64,000 nucleotides of DNA from Anthonomus grandis grandis. Taxonomy: Eukaryota > Arthropoda > Insecta > Coleoptera > Curculionidae. The notes under the pieces are model-generated. The model was not told the DNA's origin, made no database searches, and saw only the letters and a program-made list of their open reading frames with translations. Made by a program: the position numbers and the translations under genes. Shown one piece after another: positions 1-12,100 of this stretch. Positions within the stretch are counted from its first letter, which is position 1. The number at the start of each line of letters is the position of its first letter. Where the stretch lies: NCBI RefSeq assembly GCF_022605725.1, contig NC_065553.1, positions 62,001 to 126,000 on the forward strand, written 5' to 3'.

Positions 1-1859
1 ATTTTAGAAATTAAGTGTTTCCATAATATATGTAAGAAAATTATTTTCAGGCAAACATAAAAAATCTCCTGCAATTCCCAACACAATTAATAAAATACTG
101 AAAAAATTTTATTAAATTTATTACTATAACGTTGCCTTAAAATCATTATGTAGGTATACTAAATCGGTCTCATATTGCCTAATTTAAGGGCCCTCAAAAG
201 TTTTCACTTCTGAATAAAGTAGTTCCCAACTGTATAATATTAATTTGTACGGAAGATTAAATATTGTCCTGGCTACGGCTTTGACGGTCCTTCAAACCCC
301 TTTAGAGGAAAATACGTAGGAGTGGGCCATCAGTGACGTGGTATACAGGTTGTATTTTAAGTTGCCCTTTTTAATATAATATATTATACGACGGACCAAG
401 TAGAATTCGTTTAACATCTTATTTACTCCTTTCCAGTGTAAGTTTTCTAGGTGGAATATATTTGCCAATATTTGCCAGGAAACTCAAACACCAGTGAAAA
501 ACTGAAAATTTCACGCGCAAGCAAGACGGACCCAACCTCGCTAATAGAAAAAGCCATAGATTTAAACCAAGTTTTTTTTTTTTGAAAACACTTATTAAGC
601 ACACTATATTAAGCAATAATATACTGTACAGGGTGATTGGTGATCGATGGTACATTAACCGTATATGGAAAAAGGAACCCAGCGTTTTTCTGAAAATTTG
701 GTAACAGCAGCAGCGTTGTCGCTTATATATAAAAATGGCAACACCTTTGACTTTTTAAATGGAACACTCTAAATGTTTTTAGATATGTTGATTCCCTGCT
801 TCATTTTAAGCCTTTTTTAATCATATTTTCCTATATATATCTAAAGATTTTTTAGAAAAAAAAATTTGGATTCTTTTTTGTCAAGGGATAACTAATTGTT
901 TATTTTCCTAAAATGCTCAAATTTTAAACATCACCTTAAGAGACCATCTTGATTAATTTCTTATAGCTTGATTTAATTAGCGTTATACAGGGTAGTTGAC
1001 AATTAAAAGTTTTCATTTATTAAAATACCGAAAAGTCATTTTTTTTAATGGAACGCCCTCTATTTTATTTTATTTTTTGATAGACAATTAAAATACCTTT
1101 AATTTAATATAACACATTCCTTTTCCTAAGTAGCCGCATTTTAGAAATAAATACTTATTTTCATTAGGTTTGATAATTTTAAACATTTTTACCTAAGAAC
1201 ATTGAAAGGCTTTCTCAATCAAAAACTAAAGAAAAAACACGGAACTTCACAAGTGACGAATGTAAACACAAAGCTGTCTGTCAAGATGACATTTCCTAAG
1301 ATGACATCAGCTTTTGCCTATGGTGTCGCCATTTTAAATTTTTTAGAAGCGGTTTTAGGAGTCAGAATGTTCATTTTTTTTGCTTTGAAGATGTTATTTT
1401 TGCGCTTAGAATAACATATATTTATTTCCACTTTATATTTTTAATCCAAAATCTAACATCAATAAGTTAAATTCACATTATTATATATCTTGATATATAG
1501 CTGAAAATTTTCTATTTTGAAAATGCGTGTAAACTTGACAACAGAGAATCACACCCCCTTGCCCCTGTGCATATGTTGAACTCAAGCAAAGTTGTTGTTT
1601 TCTAATTCTAGACTTTTAATGTTCTAAGATTTTTATTTTGTAAATTGCTTTGTTAGCTATGAAAATGTCACAATGGTTGAATAAATGACAGTACTTCTTA
1701 GTTGTAGTATTTCCGTTTTTTTTAATAATAAACCTATAATAAAAAACATGTAGAAAATTTAACACATTGTATCTAGATTTACAATCAATGTATAAAAAAA
1801 AAGCTTATTTATACTAAAAAATAATTTTTTAGTTATACGTAAAAGTAACAAAAAAGTAT
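1..1859. other. AT-rich non-coding stretch
   Basis: No reading frame here looks like a protein; the short open frames are low-complexity. Two mariner-like terminal motifs of the type CAGGGTG/CAGGGTAG occur at 629-635 and 988-995, each followed by AT-rich DNA, and a short inverted motif (AAATGGCAACACC near 732 against its complement near 1320) suggests remnants of small non-autonomous DNA transposons. No matching second ends could be fixed, so no element is called. Confidence 0.4.
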
Positions 1860-3480
1860 TATTATAGGAAATCTTTGAAATGACTCTAAAATAGGTGTTC
1901 AGTTAAATTATTTTAAGAATATGTATAAAAAATTTTGGAATTTCATTTCCACTGGTTTTTGAGTTATGGGCATTTTGTAAGATTTTTAAAAAAAGATTAA
2001 CCTTTCCAAATTTTGTTTTTCTTAAAACTGTGTAAATTAAAAAAAAAAAAAACGCTAAAGCAGGTATCAAGTGTTGTAGGAATTTGTGTAAAAATTTTCA
2101 GCATTTTGTTGCCAATGGTTTTAGGGATTTTGTGAGTTTAAAAAAAAAATCGCTCCCTCCAAACATTTTTTTTCTCAAAATTTTGGTAATTTTTAAAAAA
2201 CGCTAAGACAAAAGTTATTGTAGTTAAATTTCAAAAATATGTGTGGAAATTTTTGAAAAATTTTTTAGTTATTGGGCATTTTATGAAAGTTTAATAAAAT
2301 AAAATCGACCTCTCTAAATTTTTTTTTCTTTTAAAGTCTGTACAATTTTTGTAAAATGCTAAAGTTGAAGCCTAATTAACTTATCTTAGGAATATAATAA
2401 TAGAAATTTTCTTTCAACTGATTTTTGAGATATGGGTATTTTGTGAATTTTTTGGAAAGAAATCGACCTTATTTATTTTTATCAAAACCTTGTCGATTAA
2501 AACGCTGGAATAGATATCCAGTTAAATTATACCAAAAGTATGTGTAAAAATTTTCAAAATTTTATTTTAACTGGTTTTTAAAAAATAGGCATTTTGTGAA
2601 ATTTTTGAAAAATAAATCGATTTCTCTAAAAATATTTTTTTCTCCAAACCCTGTTAATTTTTTTAAAAAAACGTTTTAGATACCTGTCAAATTATACCAG
2701 GAGTATATATGTGTAAAGATTTTCAGAATTTTAATTTAACTGGTTTTTGAGTTATAGGTATTCTGTGAAATTTTTGGAAAGGATTTTTTTTTTAAAAAGT
2801 TAAAATAGGTGTCCATTCAAGTTATTCTGGGAACATGTATAGAAATCTTCAAAATTTCATTTAGACTATTTTTTAAAGTATGGGCATTTTGTTAAATATT
2901 TGAAAGAAAAATCGATCTTAAAAAAAAATTCAAAACCTTTTTTTTTTGAAAATACTAAAATATGGTGTAAAATCAAATAATCCCAGGAATGCGCATAAAT
3001 ATTTTTAAAATTTTATTTTTATTGATATGGGCACTTATATTTTGAAACGTTAAATTTTGAAAAAAAAATTAACCTTTCTAAAAAATGTTCTCTCAAAATT
3101 TAGTCGATTTTTTGAAAAATGCTGAATTAGGTGTGTTGTTAATGTGTAATATTATTCCAGGAATCTGTATAGAAATTTTTACTGGTGTTTGAGTTATAGA
3201 CATTTTGTAAATTAAAAATGGATTCCTTTAAAAAAATTCATTTTTCTCAAAACTGATTAAATTTCTTACAAAACGCTAAAATGGGTGTCTAGTCAAGTTA
3301 TCCTTAAAATATGTGCAGAAATTTTCAGAACTTTATTTCTACTGATTTTTGAGATATGGGCCTTTTGTTACTTACCTTCTCCAAAAAATTTTTTTTCTCA
3401 AAACCCTATATATTTTTTGAAAAACAGTAAAATAAAAACTATTATTTATAATAACGTTGTGACATTTTTATAGCTAACTA
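1860..3480. repeat. Degenerate tandem array, about 155-bp period
   Basis: A unit of the form 'TTTTGAGTTATGGGCATTTTGTGAAATTTTT' (split here as TTTTGAGTTATGGGC then ATTTTGTGAAATTTTT), followed by a run such as AAATCGACCTCTC, a TTTCTCAAAACC stretch and ACGCTAAAATAGGTGTC, recurs about ten times. The 'atgggcattttgt' core falls near 1965, 2115, 2270, 2430, 2585, 2750, 2875, 3025, 3193 and 3352, giving spacings of about 125-168 bp. Copies differ by many substitutions and small indels, so this is an old satellite-like array. No coding potential. Confidence 0.75.
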
Positions 3481-3609
3481 AGTAATGTACAAAATAAAAA
3501 TGTTTCTAAAACGCGGCTACTTTGGTGTAGGAATGTGTTATATTAAATTAAAGGTATTTTAAATAACTCTATTAAAATAAAAAAATAAAATATAAGGTAT
3601 TTCTTTATA

Positions 3610-4989
3610 CAGGGTGTTTCAGAGCTATGAGATCAAACTTCTAGGGGTTGTTCAGTGCAACAGTAGAATCCATTTGAGTATAGGAACCCATATGTCCGGA
3701 AATGTGTCACTACGCCACTTCGGCCCTAAGACGCATTTAAATTTAGAAAAAATATTAATTACCTAAATAGGTTCTGCTGCATTTATTTTTACTTTTTATA
3801 TATGATACCATCACAACAATTGTTCAAAATGTCTTTCTCCAACCTCAATACACCGATTTAAATGCCGCACATGATTTCGGCGGACTACACTAAAAATTTG
3901 ATCGTCGTTTTGAATGATTTCAAATGCTGCTGGTATTCGTCCAATTAAGTTTAGCTCTCATTCTACTGGAGTTTCGTAGACTAAAGACTTTACATGTCTC
4001 CACAAGAAAAAATCGAGCGACGTTAAATTGGGTGACCTAGGAGGCCAAGAAACTGCTCCACCTCTGGCAATCCAACGATGCCCAAACCGCTGAGCCAAAT
4101 ATTCGCGTACTTGTACAACAAAGTGAGCCGGCGCTCCATCATGCTGAAACCACATTTGCTGTCTAACATTTAGTGGAACATTTTCAAGGTTTTCTGGGAG
4201 AACTTCCTCCAAGAAACGCAGATAAATAGGTCCTGTTAACCGCTCCGGTAGAAGGTATGCCCCATTAAATCATCATCAACAATGCCTGCCCATACGTTGA
4301 CAGACAAACGATTCTGATGTTTTCTTGGAAAAATTGCATAAGGATTTTCTTCGTCCCAAACATGGCTATTCCTACTATTAAAAATACCGTATTTTGTGAA
4401 AGAGGCTTCATCGCTCCACAAAACATATCGTAAAAAATTTGGTTGTGCAATAATGTGATCGAGAAGCCATCGACAAAATTGAACTCTAGGATGATAATCG
4501 GCTGCAGTCATACCTTGAACTTTCTGGAAGTGGTAAGGATGAAGTTGTTGCTCGTGTAGTACCCGCCAGACAGAAGCGTTATTCGTATTCATATTCTTAG
4601 CGACGTCACGTGTGCTATTTAATGGTTTATCGGCAACTCGCTGAAGCACCTCTTCTTCAAATTCGACCGTTCTTACGGTTCGAGCAACACCAGTATCACG
4701 CATCTTGGTCTTAAACATGCCTGTCTCAGCGAGCCGCCGATGAACCGCAATAAACTTTTCTTATCCAGGATGCTATCGTTCGGGATAACGTTCATGATAC
4801 AACCGCGATGCTGCTCGTGCATTGCAGTTTATTGCTCCGTATGTCAAATGCATATCCACCAATTCTTGATTGGTAAAGTTTTTTATTAGCAATAAAATGT
4901 TTAAAAATTGTAAGCTATAAAATTTTTAAACATGACATTGAGAATTGAATCTGCAATTTAAGTTTCCATTTTTGAAACTGAACCACCCT
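3610..4989 (-). mobile_element. Mariner-type (DD41D) DNA transposon, full length but inactive
   Basis: Both ends are visible: CAGGGTGTTTCAG at 3610 and, on the other strand, CAGGGTGGTTCAG ending at 4989. Each is flanked by TA (3608-3609 and 4990-4991), the target duplication of the IS630/Tc1/mariner superfamily. The 1380-bp element contains a minus-strand transposase reading frame broken by a frameshift. The spacing between the second and third catalytic aspartates is 41 residues by my count, the spacing associated with rosa-like DD41D elements (family assignment is inference). Confidence 0.85.
3958..4718 (-). pseudogene. DD41D mariner transposase, frameshifted
   Basis: The first part (4718-4236) has an N-terminal helix-turn-helix-like region and the first catalytic aspartate in YVLWSDEASF, followed by NVWAGIV. 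The second part (4212-3958) carries the second aspartate in FQHDGAPAH and the third in LTSLDFFLW. The two parts are in different frames; the break lies at about 4236-4250, where a one- or two-base change next to CGGAGCGG shifts the frame. The stretch WPPRSPNLTSLDFF has Asn where relatives often have Asp in SPDL, but that position is not the catalytic one. The product would have cut and pasted its own element; it cannot be made intact from this copy. Confidence 0.85.
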
Positions 4990-4991
4990 GT

Positions 4992-6130
4992 ATAATAAAA
5001 AATGCAAGGGAACCAAGACTGTACTTTGAACTACACCAGATTCAGCATTTACATATTCAGACACACAATACCACAGATGTAAATAGCTCCGCACGTGCGG
5101 ACATACTCTTTAATGCGATACGTTAAGACTTTATTACCTAAATAAGACTTTTACAATGAATTTTCAGTATGAATTTTACAAGTAAACAGCTGTAATATTT
5201 TTAAATATTTTTTCATTTTACGGATATTATATTTATACAACATATTTATACGCACTTAAAACATAAAAATTAATGTACGCAATTAAGCACAAGCAAACTT
5301 TCGTTTTATGTAAACGTGTATCCATCGTTATTAGTATATAGAAAAAACCGTAATAAACGTATCCGAAAAAACCCTGTCCAATACTAACGAAAAGATATTA
5401 CGCAAATATAAAAGCATGGATACTCTGGGCCATCCCTTTACGTACACATAAAGTGCCTTCATCATCGCGTGAAACTCGTATTCATTTACATACACGTTCT
5501 CAATCTAATTTATGGTCACGATTGTGCATTAGGCCGCACTCGGTCAGACCGAACTATAGTGAAAAGCGACCGGGTGAATTTGGGCATTAAATCCAGTCAT
5601 TTTCCAGTCAAATCAACGAGTGCGGGCAGAGAGATAAACTAGGGCACTCGGGGAATAGAGAGAGTCAATCAGTTTCCGTCAGTGAAACAGATTGAAAGTG
5701 TGAACTAATCATAACTGATGACAGGCCCGGATCTAGGGGGGTTTTGATAAGGATTTATTTGAGGTGTCTTAGGTTTTGTAAATGTAGGGATCAGTTGGGG
5801 GTTTATATAACGCTGTTTTGGCGATTGAGCAATTTAGGACCTAATGATTTTTAGATTTTTTATATCCAGGAAGCTCACCTTAAGTCTATTAACAAGAAGA
5901 AATTTAAACCCAAAGTCACCACCCATTAAATTTAAACTAGGTAGCTATGGCTAAATACTAATTTATATGAAAAAATAGACCTTATTTAAGTGCAGCAAGA
6001 AAACATTTATGGAAAGAGGAACCTTAACATAATTATAAGAAAAATATTATTTACAACATCGTGTATCGTCATTGACTAAAATTTAAACCTATACTATATT
6101 TCTTTATGCAATATAAACATGAAAAATTTT
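4992..6130. other. Intergenic/intronic spacer with a CpG-containing block
   Basis: No protein-like frame. About 5440-5730 is less AT-rich than its surroundings and holds several CpG dinucleotides and TCAGT initiator-like pentamers (for example near 5683). It could be a promoter or 5' untranslated exon, but nothing downstream fixes it to a gene. The rest is AT-rich with no feature seen. Confidence 0.3.
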
Positions 6131-6139
6131 AAAAAATTA

Positions 6140-6870
6140 TGAGACAGTTTTACCACAAACCAAAACTCTTTATTTATACTCTCGACACGTGTTTCGCAAA
6201 CGATGTTAGCATCTTCGGGAGAAGATGAAAACTAAAATAAAACTATTCACAAATCTCATATATACTAATGATGTAATTAATAGAGCGGAAAGAGCAATGA
6301 AGCATGGCCAAACAAATCTTAATCACTAACTAAACTATATAATTGACTATAAGAGATTGGACCTTTATCCCTGTTAAGAATATTTTTTTGATTTTTAAAT
6401 GTTACTAAATTTTCGTATACATCTAATTTTCTATTGTTATTAACTGGTTTAAGTAATTTTAAGTTGTCTTTCCCTACAAAGTGACCAATATTTAAAACAT
6501 GTTCAGCCACACTTGACTTTTCAACTCTTAACTTGAACGTGAACTATATTTCACGTGTTCTTTAAATCTGACATTAATTGATCGTCTGGCTTGTCCTATG
6601 TACTTCTTATCACAATCGTTGCAATTAATCTCATAGATCCCAGAGTTTTCATTGGTCTTTATTTTATCTTTTGGGTTTCCTAAAAGATTTCGTAGCTTGG
6701 CCAAACTTTGATAGACCATTCTTGGACCTAAGTCTTTGAAAACCCTATCAAAGTCTCTCGTCAAGATAGGATCATATGGTATTTTAATAAAAGTTTGCTT
6801 ATTTTCATCTTTTTGAAATGTGGTAGTTTTTAAGAGTTTTGAAGTACGGAGAGTTGCGAAGCAGGACAAT
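6140..6870 (-). pseudogene. Penelope-like retroelement, 3' end with GIY-YIG endonuclease
   Basis: On the minus strand 6869-6528 reads a reverse-transcriptase-to-endonuclease linker and then GIYEINCNDCDKKYIGQARR, the GIY-YIG nuclease motif typical of Penelope-like elements. A frameshift near 6515-6530 moves the frame to 6510-6319, which continues SSVAEHVLNIGH and ends at a natural-looking stop. Below it, at about 6165-6225, is the segment containing ACACGTGTTTCGC followed by TGTTAGCATCTTCGG, which I associate with Penelope-like element ends. No reverse transcriptase core is present, so this is a 5'-truncated copy. Confidence 0.8.
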
Positions 6871-7011
6871 ACATAACAATGAGCGGTGGTTTTGATAGTT
6901 CTCCCTAATATTATTCTGTAGTAATCATAGACAAAGTAAAATAAAAAGAGTTAATGAAATGTATAAAACTATTATTATACCAGGTGGGATTACGTTTACG
7001 ATGCGACTACG

Positions 7012-7759
7012 TACAGGGTGTTAATGTGAAAACTTCCCACCACGGATTTATCGAAAACCACTGTTAAAAAAAACGCCGAAATACGTCAAAAGGTTTGTCA
7101 AGGGGGACAACTTTCTAGCCTAAAATTACTTCGCCCCCTTTCACCCTCTGTCCCCCAGGGTCATCCGCTTAAAAATTTTAAATGTCAAGGGGTATCGAGT
7201 AATAGCTTGTTTAAAAGGTCTTTCGAAGTCTTTTATTTTGACGTTTGATTTTTTTAAATCGGTCGATTCATTTTCGAGAAAATTAGAAAAATCTTTGTTT
7301 ATCTTAATTTGTTCAGATAGAAAACAAAAACATGAAAATATCAGTTTTTATTTTAATAAGTGTTCAAAATGTTGCCCGTTTTTGGCCAAACAATGATATA
7401 GGCGATGTTCAAATTCCTGACGGACATTTTCAAAAACATGTTGTGGGATATCATGGCAGCTGTCGATGATGCGTTGACGAAGTTTATTCAAACTTTCAGG
7501 TTGGGGAGTAAACACAATAGATTTCAAATGACCCCATAAAAAAAAAGTCTAACGGCGTTATATCAGGAGATCTAGCAAGCCATTCTATAGGCCCCCTTCG
7601 CCCTATCCATTTATCTGGAAACTCGTTGTTTAGCCATTGCCGAACGGGAAGAACATAGTAAGGAGGAGCACCGTCTTGCTGGAAATATATTTCAGCCTTA
7701 TCAAGTATAGGGTTTCCATCATCATCGATTTGGTTTTCAATGGATTTATAAAATTTCAA
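7012..7759 (-). mobile_element. DD41D mariner-type element, 3' half only
   Basis: One terminus is visible at about 7013 (ACAGGGTGTTAATGTG, then AAAACTTCCCACCACGG). Inside, minus-strand 7759-7496 encodes the C-terminal catalytic part of a transposase: second aspartate in FQQDGAPPYY and third in ITPLDFF, with 41 residues between them. The part with the first aspartate and the DNA-binding region is missing and the other end is not found, so the copy is truncated. Its terminal 280 bp resemble the ends of the small element at 53010-53340. Confidence 0.75.
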
Positions 7760-9065
7760 ATAAAAAGTTTAATTAAAAAGTTTTAAATTGAAAAAATGAA
7801 AAAAAAATGCAAAAATAAATTAGCTGGAATCCAAAAATATATATAAAAATTTAAAGTAAGCGATTAACATTTTTTCATAAATTTAAGAACTCTATAAAAT
7901 TTTGGAAAATTGTAAGAATATTTTAAAATTTTTTTAAAATTAAAAACAAGATACAGAAATTAATGAACCTTATAAGATTTACCTACTTTTTTTTAATTAA
8001 AAAATAAATCAAAATTGATTAGAATAATAATACATTTATAAAAACATTGATTGTAAATATAAAAAGTTTAAAAATTACAACTGTTTGAAAATTGGTAAGA
8101 AATTTTAACAGTTTACTAGTCCAATAGCTAGAATTAATTGTAATTTTCTCCAAAGAATTTTGATCTATGAAACGCAAATTTTTTCAAGTCTTAGGAATTG
8201 TCTAAGTAAAATGCAACTCATAATAATAAACCAATATATTAATTGGTTTAATTCCTGAAATTATTTGACATATTCCTTTATAAGTTTAATGCTAGAAGAA
8301 CCTTAGGAATTATTTACTATTCTAGAATTCAGTAATTTTTTTTTTATTTTCTTAATTTTGAAAAATATGTGTTTCTATACCTTCTTAATTCCAAAGTAAC
8401 AAATGTGCAGAATACGTTAAAAAAATAATAATAGAAAGAGGCACGTGACAAGTTGGTCTTTTCAAAGCAATATATTCATCAAACGTTTTTACCTTTTTTT
8501 CTCCTAGGTTATTAATAGAGTTTTCGCCTTTGTTTTTCAAAGGACTTAAAGGATGAAATATTGGACGTCTGCGGATAATAAATTTAGGAAAATACATTGA
8601 AGGCCAGTAAAACACCATTAATCTAGGAAAAGTGTGTAAAGTGAACTATTAAAAAAAATATAGGAAATAATAGTCTTTAAATATTCTACTATTAATTTTT
8701 CTATTCATTCATTCTTCATTTATTTGTTTGAATTAAACACTCGATGCACAAAAATAATCTACTTATTTATTGCACACGTTGACACTACTTAGAAATATTT
8801 GTTTGCACTGTGTTTATTTCCTGCTATTTATTTTGATTTAAAAGTCGCGCCAATATTGAGCCTCCTAGCGGCGAGTGCTCCGTATAATATATTAAATAGA
8901 ATTCTTCTGGAAGATCCCCCAACCTTTCATTGTTTCTATCGAGATGCCGCAAGGTGCGAGAAATCATTACAATATTAATAACTTCTCAGATTACTAAATA
9001 ATTCTTGACATTTTTAAAAATACTTCGTTTCCTACATTAATAATGATTTTTTTTTTAATTTTTAG
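7760..9065. other. AT-rich stretch without recognised feature
   Basis: Both strands hold only short low-complexity frames. A short less AT-rich patch (about 8845-8960) contains a few CpGs but no exon-like frame that joins the receptor exon downstream. Upstream receptor exons (TM1-TM3) were looked for here and not found. Confidence 0.4.
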
Positions 9066-9160
9066 TAATAACTGTAGTCCATCTGTTAGCCCTGAGCATC
9101 AACCATTACATCGGGATTTTAAAGCCACTTCACTACAACCAAATAGTAACAAGCAAAAAG
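9066..9160 (+). CDS. Receptor exon: end of TM3, NHY motif, second intracellular loop
   Basis: The acceptor TTTTTAG precedes 9066 and the donor GTAAGA follows 9160. The first codon needs one base from an upstream exon. The exon gives 31 whole codons beginning ITVVHLLALSINHYIG and continuing ILKPLHYNQIVTSKK. The pattern LALSINHYIGILKPLHY aligns with the usual LAxxRY..I..PLxY region at the base of TM3, with Asn-His-Tyr where Asp-Arg-Tyr is expected. The donor is phase 0. Confidence 0.8.
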
Positions 9161-12100
9161 GTAAGAAGAGAACATTTAAAACAAAAGTGTTTTTTTTGTC
9201 AGTTAGTTTTCTTATTTATTATTATTTTTTGATATACTTTATTTGCAGGTTTGCATCGTGATCTGCCTACTGTGGATTTGCCCATTTGTCACTGTAGTTA
9301 GTTTGTGTCTTGCCTTCGATAGGGAAGGCAGCATGGCAAGTAGCTTTATGGAAAATATGTCTCTAGAACAAAAGTAAGTATAGTTTCTATATAATAAATT
9401 AAAAAAAGAAGTTATTATACTTTAAGGATTATCCCAGCATTTAAACGTCTTCTTTTTATTTCTGGATTGACATTAAATTTCATAAGAAAACCGAAAAAAG
9501 AATCGGCCATTAATTTCAGATAAAAGCGGGGACATTTTATTATTCGGCAAAAAAAAAATTGAATGTCGTACAGGCAAGAAAATGGGGAAAAAGTCATAAT
9601 TTTTCATTCACGAAATCTTAATTCTGCATCCATAAATCGTCCGGAATAATTTAAATGAAATTGTTTTCGTTTTCCGGAGTGAATAAGATTACTTAACCAC
9701 TGTAATATTTTATGACTGTAAAAATAAAATAAAGTCGTTTTTAAGGATTATAAGATACACAAAATTATTTATTAAAAAAAGTTTCCTTTGAAGGAGATTA
9801 GGGATCCTGGAAAATTGCAATAAAATTTGAATTTTAATAACTTTCTGGTATTCCAGGCCTTAATAACTCACATATTTTCCAGTTATGGTTTAGATCCTTT
9901 AGTAGGTAATTGAAGTCAATTCAGTATACTTTCAGACAATTGACCCTGTTTGCCAATCATTCCAGGAAAAAACGAAATATAACGTCATACCAAAAGAGCA
10001 TAAAAATACCAGTAATTCACGTTAGGTTTTAATTCCTGAGGTCTATTCCTAAAAAGAGTCCAGTATACATTATTTAGGGAAACAAAATCTTTTTATTATT
10101 CAGTGTTAAGATAGGGGGTGATAATCCGATGTTCTGAATGTTTGTTGTCAGTTTTGTCGATATAATCCCCTCTACCAAAATTACGATTGGAATTGTAGGG
10201 ACTTGGTTCCTTAGTAGTAGATTAGACTTCCTTGGCAGACTTGGAAAAATGGAATTGCCAGATTTGCTTCATTTCTATAGCAAGGTTTTTATATATTGTT
10301 ATTTTTTTTCGTATCAGTTTTACTGAGGTTGTCAGGCAGTGGCTCAGTCTACGTCGATAATAAGACCAGTTTTCCTGTTTTTGTCGATAATAACGATGAT
10401 TGAAGTATGGGTCAATCCCAGTAGAGCACCATTGTGGGTATTTCTAAAACTGCTTTTTCTAAAACTGCTTTCTGATTTTTACTAATTGCTGCTAAATAAT
10501 TCTAGCAGCTTGATGAATGAATCCACTGTATTACATTTTTGCCATCTATCTTCAACTTCAAGTCTAGTTTCTCGTAGTTTCGGGATCTTATTACTCTATC
10601 TTGGATGGCCATAAAGAAACCCTTAGTCTCTGGGTAAAGGTAATCAAATCTAAGGTATGCTAACAAAGATGTTTTGTCAACATTTTCCTGCTGTAAGCTC
10701 TTTGAAAACTTACCCTGTAAAACTTGCTCCATCCATGCAGGTCGATCTCTACATTGCAGACTTATAGATGTAAACTCTCTGTCTGCTCTTGGGATCTGCA
10801 TAACTTCTAGATCTTTACCACCCAGGTCTTTTATAGAAGATACATGTTTAATAGGGTGTTTATTTATTGTATACTTGGTATCGATTCTAATCAATTTGCG
10901 AGTGAAGGTGCCGTAACAAAATTTATTGATTTTAGACCAAACCTTTTTATGTTGCACTAAGTGAAAAGGATATCCAAGTTATCCTGCAAAAGCTTTCAAT
11001 TACTAACGATGTCCACCACTTTCCAAAATTAGGTCATCAGCAAATGACAACATTTGCTGTTTTTGAAGCAAATCGAAATACCATAAAAACATTCAAAAGC
11101 AGAGATGTCTGCCCATCCTAAGGAACACCTCAGGTGGCTGAAATTTGGTCAGGAAATTAGGTTAGGCAAATGAACTTTGTTTTCATAAAAGTCAGTGACG
11201 TTAAAATTAATATCAGCAGATTAGATAACAATGTTAGAGGAAGGTCCATTATCATTATCATCACTATTAGTATAAACAGTTTAAAAATACTGGTTACTAT
11301 ATCTTGACCAGAAAAAGCAAATTATTCTCTATAATAAAAAGAGTTGGGCAACTATGGCTGAACTGTTTATTATTTATCAATTATCAAAATAATTTTGGAT
11401 TATTTTTAACTCAATCATCAATGCATCTAATATAATTATTATGACAAAGTTGTGAAAGATGTTTACATTAAGCTTTTAGGCAAGAGAAATGTATATAGTA
11501 TTCCTCAGAGGGCTTAGTAACATATAGTAAATGAACAGATTTAATTCTGTGGGAAACCGTTTAGGGAAGCTTGATATTTTATATTTTCTTAGTAGAACCT
11601 AGTAAGCTATACTAATAGATAATACAATATTGGAAAATTTTTCGTAGAAGATCCCAGTAGACATGTTAATGTCATTCCAATATAATTGACGTTTCTAAAA
11701 TCATAGAACTAATCGTTTCCAAGATCTTTTAACTTGAAAATATTAGAAAATTCAAGGTGACATTTTTAGGCAAAGTGATGAATGCATGAGTTAAGAAGCA
11801 GATCACTTGCTTTTAGTACACAGAGAATTTTTTTTACATTAGAAAAGTTAGGTAAAATGTTGTTGATGCGTCGAATCAGCATTTGCTAAGTCGTTCTCTC
11901 TAGTTCATTTAGATCAGTATCGGACCATTTTAAAATCCCAAAAGTGTAGGTCAGGGTTATACTGCCCAACTATTTAGGGCAGTGATTTGATTTTTTGCGG
12001 AGTTTGATATTCAAAATCTTGACTTCTCTTCTTAAATGCATTAGTTTTATGACATTCAATATCCAGTTTAGTCCCTATAATACCAAAAGAGTAAGTTAGT

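Noticed and set aside
1202..1414. 70-residue open frame on the + strand
   Set aside because: Low-complexity sequence in AT-rich DNA; no motif, no splice context and no similarity to known proteins that I can see.
5440..5730. First exon of the receptor in the CpG-containing block
   Set aside because: No frame with TM1/TM2 features and no donor of the needed phase (one base carried) could be identified, so only a promoter-like note is kept.
9043..9261. 72-residue open frame over the first receptor exon
   Set aside because: Wrong frame; the receptor reads the neighbouring frame between the splice sites at 9066 and 9160.
10674..10916. 80-residue open frame on the + strand
   Set aside because: Antisense of the LINE C-terminal domain (10502-10957, minus strand).
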